Source of the DNA: Candidatus Bariatricus faecipullorum
GTDB taxonomy: Bacteria > Bacillota > Clostridia > Lachnospirales > Lachnospiraceae
Assembly: GCA_019118525.1 (NCBI GenBank)
Contig: DWYV01000067.1
Span: forward strand, 52,369 to 116,368
DNA: 64,000 bases
Direction: 5' to 3'
The notes under the pieces were generated by a model, which made no database searches, had not been told where the DNA came from, and was given only the letters and a program-made list of their open reading frames with translations. Position 1 is the stretch's first letter. Each line of letters opens with the position of its first letter. The position numbers were made by a program, and so were the translations under genes. Positions 17,873 through 26,675 of the stretch are shown piece after piece.

Positions 17873-19972
17873 TTATTGGGCAAAATCAATGGAGACCGCC
17901 TTGTATGATGCAGTGTAATCTATGGAAATAATTCTTCCGTCCATATCCAGGCGCCACCCGCCGCCATTGTCCCGGTCACTTTGCTCTCCGGACACGCCCA
18001 GATACTCTTCCATCTGCTCCACGCATGTCTCATATACTTCTTCTGTATTGCTGGCCTGAATATAGAAAAAGGTGGAAGTAAAATCATCATAAAAACTGAT
18101 GTCTATAACCTCTTCCGCAAACGCCGGAATCTCTACTCCCGGGGTACCTGTTTCCGTGTAGGAGTATCCGTTTTCATCCAGCCACTGACAGGCTTCTTCC
18201 AGACTGGACACCGGACATTCGGCGATAACCTGGGGCTGGATATCTATGGAAGCCGTATCCATCTCCGGGATTTCCTGCCTGGAGACGGAAAGACTTCCGG
18301 CTGGTCTGCCATAAGTCACACTAAAATTATTCGTATCATCTCCACAGTTATACTGGTCTTCTGTTTCTTCCGATGTGTACATTTCATAGAAATCCCCGTT
18401 TTCAAAATAACCGATAAGGGCATTATACGTGGCGCGGTCCGCTTCGCCGGCTTCCTGGCTGTTCCAGGTTAAATCCAGATATCCACTATGAATGCTCCCC
18501 TGCCAGTCTCCTGCTGTAAAAGAAATTCCCATATCCGAATCTTCATACTCGTATCCCGCCTCTGTCAGCCAGTTCCCGATTTCTTCCTGAGTTCCAGTTA
18601 GCGGAAGTTCTGTAAAAAGCTCCTCGTCCAGCCCGGTTTCCTGCAGGATTTCCCGTGCCTCCTCTTCCGATGGTACTCTCGTTCTGTTCACGAAAAAGAT
18701 GACCAGCGCCACTACGAGCAGGGCCGCAATTCCCAGGGCCCACCAGGGCTTTTTCTTCCGGGATTCTCCGGTTCCGTTCTTTTCTCCCTCCCCGGGTTCC
18801 GTGCGGGAGCGGAACTGAAAGCCCGGCGTCATATCCGGCCCGGACGCCTGCTCCGCTTCCGCAGCCGTCGTCTGCGGTTCCGCCTGCTTCGGCTGTTCCT
18901 GTCTTTCCGTAAATACGGATACCGTTTTTTCCTCCTGAAAATCCCGGTTCTGGGCCCCGGAAGGCTCCGAAGTACCGGCAGTATCTGCCTCTGCCGTCTC
19001 CTGCGGAAATACCTTCCAGCTTTCTTCTTCCTCCCGGAATCCGGTTTCCGCTCCCTGCTTCCGGAACCAGTTCTCCAAATCCCGGCGCATCTCCCCGGCA
19101 TGCTGGTATCTCCTGGTTCTGTCCGGTTCACATGCTTTCAGGATAATCCTTCCCAGCTCATCGTCCGCATCCGCCGGGGCAGGAAAGGGTTCTTTCTGAA
19201 TCCGCCGAAGCAGGGCGCTTTCCTTGTCCCGGGGGAGCAGAGCCTCTTTTTCCGACGGAAGGGGCTCAAAAGGCATCCTATTCCGGTTCAAAAGCCGGTA
19301 CATCACCAGCCCCAGGGAATAGATATCCACGTTGTAACTGCTTCCGCTTTCCCCCAGGCAGACCTCCGGGGCCATGTACATCTCCGTTCCTTTTCGGGAA
19401 AGGGTGCTCTGGGGTTTTTCCATCTGCCGCGCGATTCCAAAATCCCCCAGCTTGAAGTTTCCGTACCCGTCCACAAAGAGATTGGAAGGCTTAATGTCCC
19501 GGTGAATAATCCGGGATTTTTCACAGTAATCCAGGGCACTGCTGATATCCGCCCCCAGCTTTGCCGCCTCCCGGGGGCCCATCGGATGGTTTCTCCGGTA
19601 CAAGTCCAGATTTTCCAGAAGCTCCATGCGGATAAAGACCTCCCAGCCGATTCCGTCCTCCCGCTCCCGGACTTCAAATTCTTCGATATTTACCACATTT
19701 CCGGCGGATTTTAAGGTATCCAGCACCCGAATTTCGTTCATCAGTCCTTTGACAATGGACTGATAGTAGGACTGGATAGACTGGCTGGTCATTCCGTCGC
19801 TTATCATCTCCCGGATTTCTCCCTCGTCCTGGGGAATCCGGATAACCTTGACGGCGCTGTAAAAAACCTCTCCCAGCTCTTCCCGCCTTACTTTAAACAC
19901 CCGGCCATAGGCGCCCTGGCCAATGGGCTCTTCGGTATGCCACTTGGGCCATATTTCATTGATTCTGTCCAT
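17873..19972 (-). CDS. Ser/Thr protein kinase 1, single-pass, with extracytoplasmic domain
   Basis: A 699-residue transmembrane kinase. The N-terminal catalytic domain (about 14-275) has the glycine loop GQGAYGRV, ATP lysine in SAVKVI, HRDIKPSN, DFG and APEV, all intact, so it should be active. A low-complexity acidic linker, a transmembrane helix (about 405-428, ALGIAALLVVALVIFFV) and an extracytoplasmic region follow. That region may contain two related copies of a domain, each starting near a WLxExGYxY stretch (GNWLTEAGYEYEDS and CQWLDENGYSYTET). It is the last of three tandem kinases, 17 bp after kinase 2, at the end of the T7SS-like operon. Likely a sensor that phosphorylates T7SS components such as the FHA-containing ATPase (inference). 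Confidence 0.88.
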   Translation of the reverse strand: MDRINEIWPKWHTEEPIGQGAYGRVFKVRREELGEVFYSAVKVIRIPQDEGEIREMISDGMTSQSIQSYYQSIVKGLMNEIRVLDTLKSAGNVVNIEEFEVREREDGIGWEVFIRMELLENLDLYRRNHPMGPREAAKLGADISSALDYCEKSRIIHRDIKPSNLFVDGYGNFKLGDFGIARQMEKPQSTLSRKGTEMYMAPEVCLGESGSSYNVDIYSLGLVMYRLLNRNRMPFEPLPSEKEALLPRDKESALLRRIQKEPFPAPADADDELGRIILKACEPDRTRRYQHAGEMRRDLENWFRKQGAETGFREEEESWKVFPQETAEADTAGTSEPSGAQNRDFQEEKTVSVFTERQEQPKQAEPQTTAAEAEQASGPDMTPGFQFRSRTEPGEGEKNGTGESRKKKPWWALGIAALLVVALVIFFVNRTRVPSEEEAREILQETGLDEELFTELPLTGTQEEIGNWLTEAGYEYEDSDMGISFTAGDWQGSIHSGYLDLTWNSQEAGEADRATYNALIGYFENGDFYEMYTSEETEDQYNCGDDTNNFSVTYGRPAGSLSVSRQEIPEMDTASIDIQPQVIAECPVSSLEEACQWLDENGYSYTETGTPGVEIPAFAEEVIDISFYDDFTSTFFYIQASNTEEVYETCVEQMEEYLGVSGEQSDRDNGGGWRLDMDGRIISIDYTASYKAVSIDFAQ

Positions 19973-19989
19973 AAAACGCTTCCTCTTTT

Positions 19990-22413
19990 TTAATAGTCAT
20001 ATGCTCTCCAGATACCCTGGTTAGACAGCCCTTCCTCCGTAACAGATACCCAGTAAACATTTGTCTGAGTTCCTTCCAGGAACACATACTCGGTTCCCTC
20101 CTGGCCGGATTCTTCCCGAATACTGGACCAGGTACCATTGTCCGCATGAGCAGTACCCACGTCCGCCTCACTGCCGTCTGTTCTGCTCCAGTTTACCGCA
20201 ATGTCCCCGTTAAACAGATTATTCGTAACATTTCCTGTATAGGTCCAGTTCCATTCGCTCCATTCTCCGTTAATGCTATAAGGAATGGCATAACTGGAAA
20301 ACGTACACTGTCCATTGGCCACGTCCCCGCTCCAGACGCCCTCTGTCACAGTGTACTGGGTATCGGAATCATCGTAAACCCCGAACTGCTTTCCGTTTCC
20401 ATTTCGCTGACTGTCCTGAATGTCCCCGGTATAGACCCCCGCCGTGCTGAGAATCATGCCGGAGCCCTCCGTAATCTCATCCAGTTTCTGCCCGTTCTGG
20501 TAGTAGTAAATCCCATCTCCGAGCTGCGCTTTGTCTCCCTTAAAATAAGCCAGCAGTCCGGCATAATCCGAAGACTGCATCATGCTGTATATCTGCTGCA
20601 GGGCGCAGGCGTCCCGCAGATCCTCTGTCTCGCTTTCGGAAAAAGGATACTGCCCGGCATCCAGATAAACTTCCACCTCATTGACGCGGTTCAGCCGGAT
20701 AAAAAGCGTCATCAGTCCGGCCGGAGCCTCCGTCCGGGAATCGTCCATACCGATGGCCTCCTGGTAGGCTGCTTCTGCCCCATCAAAGTCCCCGGCCTCT
20801 GCCAGTCCGTCAGCTTCCGCCACCTTATCCGTATATTGCCGCGCTTCCATCTCTGAAATCAGCAGGGCAATTTCCCCGTCTTCATCCCGGCAGGCACTTT
20901 TGCCCTCGTCCAGTACATCCAGAGCCTCTTCATATTCCCCCTGGGCCCCGTATACTTCCGCCAGCCCCAGGTATCCTCTTTCGTCTTCCGGATAGGTTTC
21001 CACTCCCTCTTCAAACTGCGTTCTGGCCGCTTCGTAGTCCTCTTCTTCCAGACTGCTCTGTGCCGCTTCAAAAAGCCCGTTTCTGGCAGCCTGGGCCCGG
21101 AAGTACCAGATTCCCGCCACCAGCGCCACTACCAGCACAGCCGCCGCGGCGATAAAAGCATACCGGTTCTTCTTCCCGCTTTTTTCCGGCTTCCCGTAAT
21201 CCGTGCTTCTGTACTGCCGGGAGGAATACAGCGGAGGCTCTTCTCCCAGCTTCCGGCCCTCTATGGTCGGATTCTCTGCCGCCTCTGCCGAATCTGCTCT
21301 TGCCGCGTCTGTTTCTGAAAAGTCTGTCTTCCTTTCGCCAAACACGGAAACCGTCTCATCCAGGCGGTCTCCCGTACTGTCCGCGTACGGGTTCCGGCTC
21401 TCCTTAACCGGAGTATCTTCCTCCTTCTTCACAGTTCCGCCGGCTTCTGCTCCTGTCCCGGCCATCTTATCTGCCGGTCCGGAGGCTGTCCTCTGCCCGT
21501 TCCGGCTCCAGCTTTCCAGGTCCTGGCGCATCTGCCGGGCGCTCTGGTAACGCTTTTCTTTCTCTGCCTGGCAGGCTCTCAGAATGATACTCCCCAGCAC
21601 CGGATCCGCGTCTGCCGGAGGGGATGGCTCTTCCCCTTTCAGTCGCCGCACCAGGGCTTCTTCTTTGTCCTGCTGAAGGAGAAATTCTTTCTCGGAAGGC
21701 AGGGGTTCAAAGGGCATCCGGTTCCGGTTTAAAAGCCGGTACATCACCAGTCCCAGAGAGTAAAGGTCCACATTGTAGCTGCTGCCGCTCTCCCCAAACC
21801 GCACTTCGGGCGCCATGTAAAGTTCCGTACCCTTCCGGGAGAGAGTGCCCTGGGTCTTTTCCATCTGTCTCGCAATCCCGAAGTCGCCCAGTTTAAAATT
21901 CCCGTACCGGTCCATAAAGATGTTGGAAGGTTTGATATCCCGGTGGATAATATGACTCTGCTCGCAGTATTCCAGCGCCTTGCAGATATCGCTTCCCAGT
22001 TTTGCCACTTCCCGGGCATCCAGAGGGTGCTCCCTGCGGTAGGCGTCCAGATTCTGCAGAAGTTCCATCCGGATATAGACTTCCCACCCGATGGCGTCCT
22101 CCCGCTCCCGCACGTCAAAATCTTCAATATTTACTACATTTCCGGCAGATTTCAGGGTCTCCAGCGTCCGGATTTCATTCATCACGCCTTTGGCAATGGA
22201 CTGATAATAGGACTGAATCGACTGGCTGGTCATTCCGTCGCTTATCATTTCCCGGACTTCTCCCTCTTCCCGGGGTATCTGAATTACCTTTACCGCACTG
22301 TAAAAGGTTTCTCCCTGAATCTCCCTCTTCGCCTTATATACTTCGCCATAAGCGCCCCGGCCAATCAGCTCCACGGTATGCCAGGCCGGCCATATCTGAC
22401 TGATTCTGTCCAT
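19990..22413 (-). CDS. Ser/Thr protein kinase 2, with TPR and MORN-like extracytoplasmic region
   Basis: An 807-residue kinase with an intact catalytic domain (GRGAYGEV, SAVKVIQIP, HRDIKPSN, DFG, APEV), a linker rich in charged residues, and a transmembrane helix (about 416-437, FIAAAAVLVVALVAGIWYF). The outer part begins with tetratricopeptide-like helices (EAAQSSLEEEDYEAARTQF, GYLGLAEVYGAQGEYEEAL; about 445-610) and ends with short Gly/Tyr repeats resembling MORN or toxin_YwqK-type repeats (VYTGDIQDSQRNG, EGVWSGDVANGQC, YTGNVTNNLFNGD). Its catalytic domain is highly similar to those of the neighbouring kinases. The TPR part suggests binding of a protein ligand outside the membrane. Confidence 0.88.
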   Translation of the reverse strand: MDRISQIWPAWHTVELIGRGAYGEVYKAKREIQGETFYSAVKVIQIPREEGEVREMISDGMTSQSIQSYYQSIAKGVMNEIRTLETLKSAGNVVNIEDFDVREREDAIGWEVYIRMELLQNLDAYRREHPLDAREVAKLGSDICKALEYCEQSHIIHRDIKPSNIFMDRYGNFKLGDFGIARQMEKTQGTLSRKGTELYMAPEVRFGESGSSYNVDLYSLGLVMYRLLNRNRMPFEPLPSEKEFLLQQDKEEALVRRLKGEEPSPPADADPVLGSIILRACQAEKEKRYQSARQMRQDLESWSRNGQRTASGPADKMAGTGAEAGGTVKKEEDTPVKESRNPYADSTGDRLDETVSVFGERKTDFSETDAARADSAEAAENPTIEGRKLGEEPPLYSSRQYRSTDYGKPEKSGKKNRYAFIAAAAVLVVALVAGIWYFRAQAARNGLFEAAQSSLEEEDYEAARTQFEEGVETYPEDERGYLGLAEVYGAQGEYEEALDVLDEGKSACRDEDGEIALLISEMEARQYTDKVAEADGLAEAGDFDGAEAAYQEAIGMDDSRTEAPAGLMTLFIRLNRVNEVEVYLDAGQYPFSESETEDLRDACALQQIYSMMQSSDYAGLLAYFKGDKAQLGDGIYYYQNGQKLDEITEGSGMILSTAGVYTGDIQDSQRNGNGKQFGVYDDSDTQYTVTEGVWSGDVANGQCTFSSYAIPYSINGEWSEWNWTYTGNVTNNLFNGDIAVNWSRTDGSEADVGTAHADNGTWSSIREESGQEGTEYVFLEGTQTNVYWVSVTEEGLSNQGIWRAYDY

Positions 22414-22444
22414 ACTCTCATCCCCATCCTTTGTACACTGTTCT

Positions 22445-24256
22445 CTAACTTCTGATAATCTGCGTCATCTGGCGCTTTATCCGGACACTGAGCCAGATTA
22501 TATAGAAAAAACCGGCAAAAATCACGAAAATCGCGGGAACATATAAGAACGGCACCATCATCATGACTCCCATAATATCAGCCAGTATCATATACATAGC
22601 CAAAGCACTTCCCAGCGCTCCCAGCCAGGCTCCGGCTCCCTTTCTCTTTTTCATCAGCAGAAGCCCCGGAAGAATCAGAACAGGAATCAGGGGGACTGCC
22701 CAGATGGCGCCTGCCGGTATGGAAGCCACCGCTCCCACTACTGTAAGGAGAATCAGCAGTTTCTGAAGCTGCTGTTCATCCATGTTTTTCTGCCGCGGGT
22801 CAGTCTTTTCCAGATTTTTAAAATACGTCTCGTTCTTCTGTCCGGAACCCGCTCCGCTCTTCTTTTCCTCCGCCTTCGGCCTCTTTGCTTCCTGCTTTTC
22901 CTCCGCCTTTGGCTTCTCCTGCTCCTTCTTCTCCTTCTGCGTTTCTTTCGCCGTGTTTTCCTGCTTTTTTTCCTCCCGGATGTGAATCCGGAAATACATA
23001 TCTCCTGCAGGGCCTCCGTTTTCCCCGGGCTCGCCCTCTCCTTTCAGCCGGATGGACTGTCCTTCCTGGATTTCCGGAGGAATCGTTACCTGCATCCTTC
23101 TTCCGTCCACCGGCGCCATGATATATTTCTGCCCCGGACGAATCTCTTTGTCTAACCAGATATCTTTTCCCGGCCTGGGCTTTTTTTCCTTCTCCGGCTC
23201 CTTTGATTCCTCCTGGAAAAAGGCAACCGTTTCTTCCGGAAATTCTTCCTGCCCTGCCTGGGGCTCCGGCGCTTCCTGCCAAAACGTCGCCTCCTCTGCG
23301 GCCTGCTCCGTCCGGTTCTCTCTTCCGGTCTGAGCAGCGGACTCCGTTTTTCCTTTCCAGGCCAGCAGGTCCCGCTTCATCTCTTCCGCACTCTGATACC
23401 GCTTCGCTTTGTCCGCCTGGCAGGCTTTCAGAATGATTCCGCCCAGTTCTTCTCCTGCATCCACGGGAAGAGGCAGGGCTTCTCCCTTCAGCCTTCTGGC
23501 CAGCGCCTCTTCCTTTTCCTGGTAGGAAATCATCTCACTTCCCTGCGGTTCAAAGGGCATCCGGTTCCGGTTTAAAAGCCGGTACATCACCAGCCCCAGA
23601 GAGTAGATATCCACGTTGTAGCTGCTGCCACTCTCCCCGAACCGCACTTCCGGCGCCATGTAGAGCTCCGTTCCCTTCCGGGAAAGGGTGCTCTGGGTTT
23701 TCTCCATCTGCCTTGCGATTCCGAAGTCTCCCAGTTTAAAATTCCCGTACCGGTCCACAAAAATGTTGGAAGGCTTGATATCCCGGTGAATGATGCGGCT
23801 CTGCTCGCAGCAGATGAGGGCCTCGCAGATATCCCGGCCCAGATTTGCCACTTCCTCCCGGCTCATCAGTCTTCCCTTCCGGTAGTCGTTCAGATTCTGC
23901 AGAAGTTCCATCCGGATATAGGCCGTCCAGCCGATGGCGTCCTCCTTCTGCTGTATTTCAAACTCTTCAATATTTACTACATTTCCCGCGGATTTCAGGG
24001 TCTCCATAACCTTAATCTCATTCATCAGCCCCCGGGCCACGGATTCAAAATAATACTGAATGGAGGCACTGGTCTGTCCTTCGTTCAGCATTTCCCGGAT
24101 TTCCTCTTCCCCCTGGGGAATCTGGATAATCTTCACGGCGCTGTAAAAGGTTTCGCCCAGCTCCTCCCGCTTTGCCTTATATACTTCTCCGAAGGCGCCC
24201 CGGCCTATCAGTTCCACCGTGTGCCAGGCCGGCCATATCTGATTGATTCTGTCCAT
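22445..24256 (-). CDS. Ser/Thr protein kinase 3 with a DnaJ C-terminal-like insert
   Basis: A 603-residue kinase with intact motifs (GRGAFGEV, SAVKIIQIP, HRDIKPSN, DFG, APEV). After the catalytic domain a segment at about 387-425 reads VTIPPEIQEGQSIRLKGEG then GENGGPAGDMYFRIHI. This aligns with the substrate-binding domain of the adjacent DnaJ-type protein ([19 protein letters not shown] then [16 protein letters not shown]). A Lys/Glu-rich stretch (about 428-480) and three or four transmembrane helices at the C-terminus (about 498-600) follow, so its topology differs from kinases 1 and 2. It follows the PP2C gene by 15 bp. Confidence 0.87.
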   Translation of the reverse strand: MDRINQIWPAWHTVELIGRGAFGEVYKAKREELGETFYSAVKIIQIPQGEEEIREMLNEGQTSASIQYYFESVARGLMNEIKVMETLKSAGNVVNIEEFEIQQKEDAIGWTAYIRMELLQNLNDYRKGRLMSREEVANLGRDICEALICCEQSRIIHRDIKPSNIFVDRYGNFKLGDFGIARQMEKTQSTLSRKGTELYMAPEVRFGESGSSYNVDIYSLGLVMYRLLNRNRMPFEPQGSEMISYQEKEEALARRLKGEALPLPVDAGEELGGIILKACQADKAKRYQSAEEMKRDLLAWKGKTESAAQTGRENRTEQAAEEATFWQEAPEPQAGQEEFPEETVAFFQEESKEPEKEKKPRPGKDIWLDKEIRPGQKYIMAPVDGRRMQVTIPPEIQEGQSIRLKGEGEPGENGGPAGDMYFRIHIREEKKQENTAKETQKEKKEQEKPKAEEKQEAKRPKAEEKKSGAGSGQKNETYFKNLEKTDPRQKNMDEQQLQKLLILLTVVGAVASIPAGAIWAVPLIPVLILPGLLLMKKRKGAGAWLGALGSALAMYMILADIMGVMMMVPFLYVPAIFVIFAGFFYIIWLSVRIKRQMTQIIRS

Positions 24257-24271
24257 ACTCTGCTCTCTTTT

Positions 24272-25087
24272 CTACTCTGTAATGTCGCACAGGATAATCG
24301 TAATATTATCCCGGCCTCCCTGGTCGAGGGCCGTTTCCAGCAGGCGCTCCACGCACCGGGCCGTTTCCTTCTCCTTACGGAGAATGTTTTCGATTTCCTT
24401 TTCTTCCGCCATATCCGTCAGACCGTCACTGCACAGCAGCACCCGGTCTCCCGGCATGCAGGTTCCTTTCTTTACAAAGGGTTCCATCCGGACCTCCTCG
24501 TCGCCCATTCCCAGAAACTGGGTCAGAGCCGGCTTTCTGCCCAGAAATCCCTGAAGCTCCAGGGGCAGCCGGCTGACATGGGCTTCTGAAAGAAGCGTCA
24601 GCTTCCCCTTACGGAAAAGATAGAACGGGCTGTCTCCCACGTTTCCCATAATGTACTGATTTCCTTTTGTAAAAAACAGCACTGCCGTGGTTCCTATCTG
24701 GGTATATTTTTCTTTCTCGGCCGCTTCTGTGACAGAACGGTTCAGGTCGGCGCAGAGTTCCTTCACGCTTTCCTCGGAAAAGGTTCTCTGCCCCGACAGC
24801 TCTTTCATTTTGTCCGCCGCAGTAAAGGAAGCCAGCTCTCCGGCCGCCTCCCCGCCCATACCGTCAAACACCGCCGCTGCCGCCTGCCCTTCCGGCTCCA
24901 CCTGAAACTCCAGAATTCCTTCTGTTCCTTCGTGCAGGAGGGGAAGCACGGTGCCCATAACATAAAAATTATCCTCGTTATTCCCCCGCACTTTCCCTTT
25001 ATGACTGACTGCCGCAATACGGATTCCCACCGGGCCTTCCTCTTTTTCCGCACCCAGCAGGCCTTTTAAATACGCAATTACATTCAT
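24272..25087 (-). CDS. PP2C-family protein phosphatase
   Basis: A metal-dependent Ser/Thr phosphatase of 271 residues, cytoplasmic. PP2C motifs are visible in order: GKVRGNNEDNFYV (metal Asp), VFDGMGGEAAGELAS, GTTAVLFFTKGNQYIMGNVGDS, LLCSDGLTDM and GGRDNITIIL near the end. It lies 12 bp after a DUF4176 gene and 15 bp ahead of kinase 3, so it very probably reverses phosphorylation by the three neighbouring kinases. A similar kinase/PP2C pairing is known for PrkC/PrpC. Confidence 0.93.
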   Translation of the reverse strand: MNVIAYLKGLLGAEKEEGPVGIRIAAVSHKGKVRGNNEDNFYVMGTVLPLLHEGTEGILEFQVEPEGQAAAAVFDGMGGEAAGELASFTAADKMKELSGQRTFSEESVKELCADLNRSVTEAAEKEKYTQIGTTAVLFFTKGNQYIMGNVGDSPFYLFRKGKLTLLSEAHVSRLPLELQGFLGRKPALTQFLGMGDEEVRMEPFVKKGTCMPGDRVLLCSDGLTDMAEEKEIENILRKEKETARCVERLLETALDQGGRDNITIILCDITE

Positions 25088-25099
25088 GGGTTTTCCTGA

Positions 25100-25387
25100 T
25101 TATTCCTCTCTGAGAAGCCCTGCTTTTTGGGCCTCCTGCTCCAGAAGGGCCAGTTTTTCCAGGTAATCCTCTGCCTTCTCATCACAGTAGCCTTTTTCCA
25201 GTACTTCTTCGATTTCGTCTCCATTAAAGCAGTAAAGATTCCGCTTTCCATACATCCCTGCGGGATAGCCGGTGCCCACATAATCTGTCACGCCCTTCTG
25301 GCTGACGGGCATATAACCGATGATAATCACGGTCCGGGATTCTTCTTTCAGCTTTACTGCTGTTCCCAGTGGAAGATAGTGTTTCAC
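25100..25387 (-). CDS. DUF4176 domain-containing protein (copy 2)
   Basis: A 95-residue cytoplasmic protein. The N-terminal half has the DUF4176 pattern: a short LPLGTAVKLKE start, a VIIIGYMPV strand and a YxGxGYPAGMYG loop, followed by FNGDEIEEVLEKGYCDEKAE and a helical tail. DUF4176 proteins are repeatedly found in T7SS loci of Firmicutes, with no established biochemistry. It overlaps the previous DUF4176 gene by 4 bp. Confidence 0.8.
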   Translation of the reverse strand: MKHYLPLGTAVKLKEESRTVIIIGYMPVSQKGVTDYVGTGYPAGMYGKRNLYCFNGDEIEEVLEKGYCDEKAEDYLEKLALLEQEAQKAGLLREE

Positions 25388-25746
25388 TGCTTCTTCCCTC
25401 CATCCTCTTCTGCTTTTTCCCGGATTTCCTTAAGAATCTGCTCCAGAAGAAGGGCCTGCCCGGGTTCCATGGCCTCTATTCCGTCCGCGTACTTCGTAAC
25501 GTAACCCCAGAACTCCTTTCCTCTCTCGTCACAGTACCCCCGGGAGATAACTTCGGAGATATCGTTTCGCCGGATAAAATAAAGCGACTCCTCTCCCAGA
25601 TAGCCATAGGGCCAGGGCACGCAGAAATATCCCGCGATTACCGTTCCGTCTTTCTCTGTATTCTGAAAACCGGTCAGAAGAACGGTCTGTCCTCCTGCTT
25701 TTACCACGCTTCCTGCCGGAAGCATTTCTTTTTCTAATGCGCTCAT
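25384..25746 (-). CDS. DUF4176 domain-containing protein (copy 1)
   Basis: A 120-residue paralogue of the next gene: LPAGSVVKAGGQTVLLTGF, then YFCVPWPYGYLG, then FIRRNDISEVISRGYCDE and a helical C-terminus. The shared dISEVI/IEEVL-xxGYCDE motif shows the two arose by duplication. It directly follows the 302-residue WXG-like protein with no gap, which suggests a chaperone, adaptor or immunity-type role for that protein (inference). Confidence 0.78.
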   Translation of the reverse strand: MSALEKEMLPAGSVVKAGGQTVLLTGFQNTEKDGTVIAGYFCVPWPYGYLGEESLYFIRRNDISEVISRGYCDERGKEFWGYVTKYADGIEAMEPGQALLLEQILKEIREKAEEDGGKKQ

Positions 25747-26655
25747 TTATTTCCCCCAGTCAAATAGTCCGCCGGCAAAGCTCCCTACTTCGTCCAGAAT
25801 CATTCCGCCCGCTTCCAGGGTGTCAGAAATATGAAGGGTGGAATCTACGACGTTCGTGACGACTTCCACGGACCCCCGGATTACAATATCCACAAATCCG
25901 TAGCCGATGGTACCGGCGACGCCCAGAAGGTCTCCGTCTCTTAACTGTTCCAGGGCCTTTGCCTCCATTGCTTCTTTTCTGCTCATGGTCGTGTCATCGA
26001 AGACATAATCCAGGGTCTCCTTCACTGCTTTCTGGTAAGCTGTGTCTCCTGGAAGAACCACGTCCTTTGCCTTCAGGGCGATATCTTTAAATTCGTCCCC
26101 GTTGATAATCATTCCGCTCAGTTCCATGGAATCCATCAGGTCGTCTCCGAACAGTTTCCGGGCCGCTTTATCCAGCGCCTTCTGCTCTGTTTCATCCAGC
26201 CCGTCATAGAACGTCTTCCATTCCTGCAGAAGTTCTCTGGCATTTTCCTTATTGGTCTTTACTCCTTCCACTGCCTCTTTCAGCAGATCCATTCCTTCCT
26301 CCGCGCCTGCACCGGCTGTGGAGGCGGAAACAGTTTCTTCCTTCCGAAAGGCGATGGAAGCACCTCCCGTGGTACCGGCTGCCAGTGCCTGCCCGGCCTT
26401 TCTGTCGGTATTCAGATAGGTGGCGGAGACTTCCGACAGGACGGTTCCCAGATTCCGCACATACTGCCGGTGATTTTCCGTCTCCTGCGCCGCCTTCCGG
26501 ATACTGCTGCAGTATTTGGAGGTGGTGGAATTTCCGGACAGCGCCTGGCTTACGGAACTTAACCGCTCCGACAGGGAAGCCAGCCGGGAAACCATCTGGT
26601 CCTCTTCGACAATGGCGCTCTGCATCCGGTCAAACTGTACTGTAAAATTCGCCAT
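25747..26655 (-). CDS. WXG/LXG-like protein, candidate T7SS substrate
   Basis: A 302-residue protein whose first 100 residues are predicted helical in the manner of WXG/LXG domains (FTVQFDRMQSAIVEEDQ, LASLSERLSSVSQAL, RNLGTVLSEVSATYLNTD), though without a clear WxG. A linker is followed by a second helical region with FYDGLDETEQKALDKAARKL, and a C-terminal segment rich in Gly and Val that may touch membranes (GVAGTIGYGFVDIVIRGSV). I recognise no known toxin fold. Its length, N-terminus and place behind five small WXG100 proteins make it the best candidate secreted substrate in the locus. Confidence 0.7.
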   Translation of the reverse strand: MANFTVQFDRMQSAIVEEDQMVSRLASLSERLSSVSQALSGNSTTSKYCSSIRKAAQETENHRQYVRNLGTVLSEVSATYLNTDRKAGQALAAGTTGGASIAFRKEETVSASTAGAGAEEGMDLLKEAVEGVKTNKENARELLQEWKTFYDGLDETEQKALDKAARKLFGDDLMDSMELSGMIINGDEFKDIALKAKDVVLPGDTAYQKAVKETLDYVFDDTTMSRKEAMEAKALEQLRDGDLLGVAGTIGYGFVDIVIRGSVEVVTNVVDSTLHISDTLEAGGMILDEVGSFAGGLFDWGK

Positions 26656-26675
26656 ACTTTTCCCTCCGGCTTACG

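Noticed and set aside
25747..26655. LXG polymorphic toxin
   Set aside because: No recognisable toxin domain at the C-terminus and no clear WxG/LxG motif, so only 'candidate substrate' is supported.
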